DNA of 64,000 nt from Allobosea lupini (GTDB lineage: Bacteria > Pseudomonadota > Alphaproteobacteria > Rhizobiales > Beijerinckiaceae): contig NZ_FOAN01000009.1 of assembly GCF_900109525.1 (NCBI RefSeq), forward strand, positions 124,001-188,000. The letters run 5' to 3'. Numbering within the stretch: position 1 is the first letter of the stretch; every line of letters starts with the position of its first letter. Both the position numbers and the translations under genes were made by a program. Under the pieces are notes generated by a model that saw nothing but the letters and a program-made list of their open reading frames with translations, made no database searches and had not been told where the DNA came from. Below are positions 63,913-64,000 of this stretch, in pieces.

Positions 63913-64000
63913 TCAGCCTTTCACGTCCATGGCCGAGCGCAGCCCGTCCGAGAGCAGGTTGAAGGAAATCGAGGTGATGAAGATCGCGACGCCCGGCAGT
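63913..64000 (-). CDS. Peptide ABC transporter permease (DppC type), C-terminal end
   Basis: Only the last 29 codons are present. They read [20 protein letters not shown] and then RSAMDVKG before the stop, the standard ending of DppC/OppC permeases (P-G-x-x-I-x-x-x-x-x-x-F-N-x-L-x-D-G-L-R-x-x-x-D). The stop is three bases before the ATG of the DppF-type ATPase gene. The membrane domain and binding-protein gene should lie beyond the right edge. Confidence 0.85.
   Translation of the reverse strand, partial: LPGVAIFITSISFNLLSDGLRSAMDVKG

Overview
The window is GC-rich DNA of an alphaproteobacterium, most likely of the order Hyphomicrobiales (Rhizobiales) and plausibly Bosea-like. The main evidence is a circularly permuted two-piece tmRNA gene (13.7-14.0 kb, minus strand) and several palindromic intergenic repeat families typical of that group. 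Supporting evidence is a betaine-lipid btaA-btaB pair, an alpha-type SspB, DUF4169 and DUF1127 proteins, and an EcfG-type stress promoter. Genes are densely packed on both strands, often with ATGA, GTGA or TTGA start-stop overlaps. No prophage, transposase, CRISPR array or plasmid origin is visible, so this reads as ordinary chromosome.

Layout. 0-9 kb: the start of msrB, btaA-btaB, a K+-channel-like protein ending in a zinc ribbon, a hotdog thioesterase, an FAD-linked oxidase and a 1250-residue AsmA-like protein. 9-14.5 kb: a LysE/ArgO exporter divergent from its likely ArgP-type LysR regulator, then RHH, DUF4169, fumC, sspB and ssrA on the minus strand. sspB and ssrA are partners in ClpXP-mediated rescue of stalled translation. 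14.5-22.3 kb: thyA-GNAT-folA (thymidylate and folate cycle), a Phd/VapC toxin-antitoxin pair, then hflK-hflC-DUF2065-degP (membrane and periplasmic protein quality control) and a DHCW cupin. 22-34 kb: serB and miaA divergent, then branched-chain amino acid synthesis. An ilvI gene sits behind an Ile/Val attenuator leader. A racemase and a GST gene lie between ilvI and ilvH, and ilvC follows further downstream after assorted catabolic and regulatory genes.

34-36.3 kb: three very small membrane-protein genes behind an EcfG-like general stress promoter, followed by an AraC regulator, a DUF1127 protein and a 50-residue cysteine-rich protein. 36-42.5 kb: ComEA-like and DedA proteins and a taurine/nitrate-type ABC importer (ATPase, permease and, after two unrelated genes, the binding protein). 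42.6-51.5 kb: SnoaL-like protein, pyridoxal kinase, a secreted protein, a coupled nuclease-like/PhzF/Nudix trio, an M3 oligopeptidase, a small lipoprotein, a DUF1275 membrane protein and an unknown protein. 51.5-64 kb: leuA behind a leucine-codon-rich leader, a large exported TPR protein, an NCS2 nucleobase permease, tRNA-Lys(CUU), a DUF2339 giant membrane protein, and the ATPases plus permease tail of a peptide ABC importer cut by the right edge.

Three loci (ilvI, ilvC, leuA) belong to branched-chain amino acid synthesis, and two of them carry peptide-leader attenuation signals. The least explained signals are the stress-promoter small-membrane-protein operon, the phased 21-bp TTGATTCAA repeats behind the AsmA gene, the duplicated ilvC tail, and intergenic repeats that supply stop codons to flanking genes.
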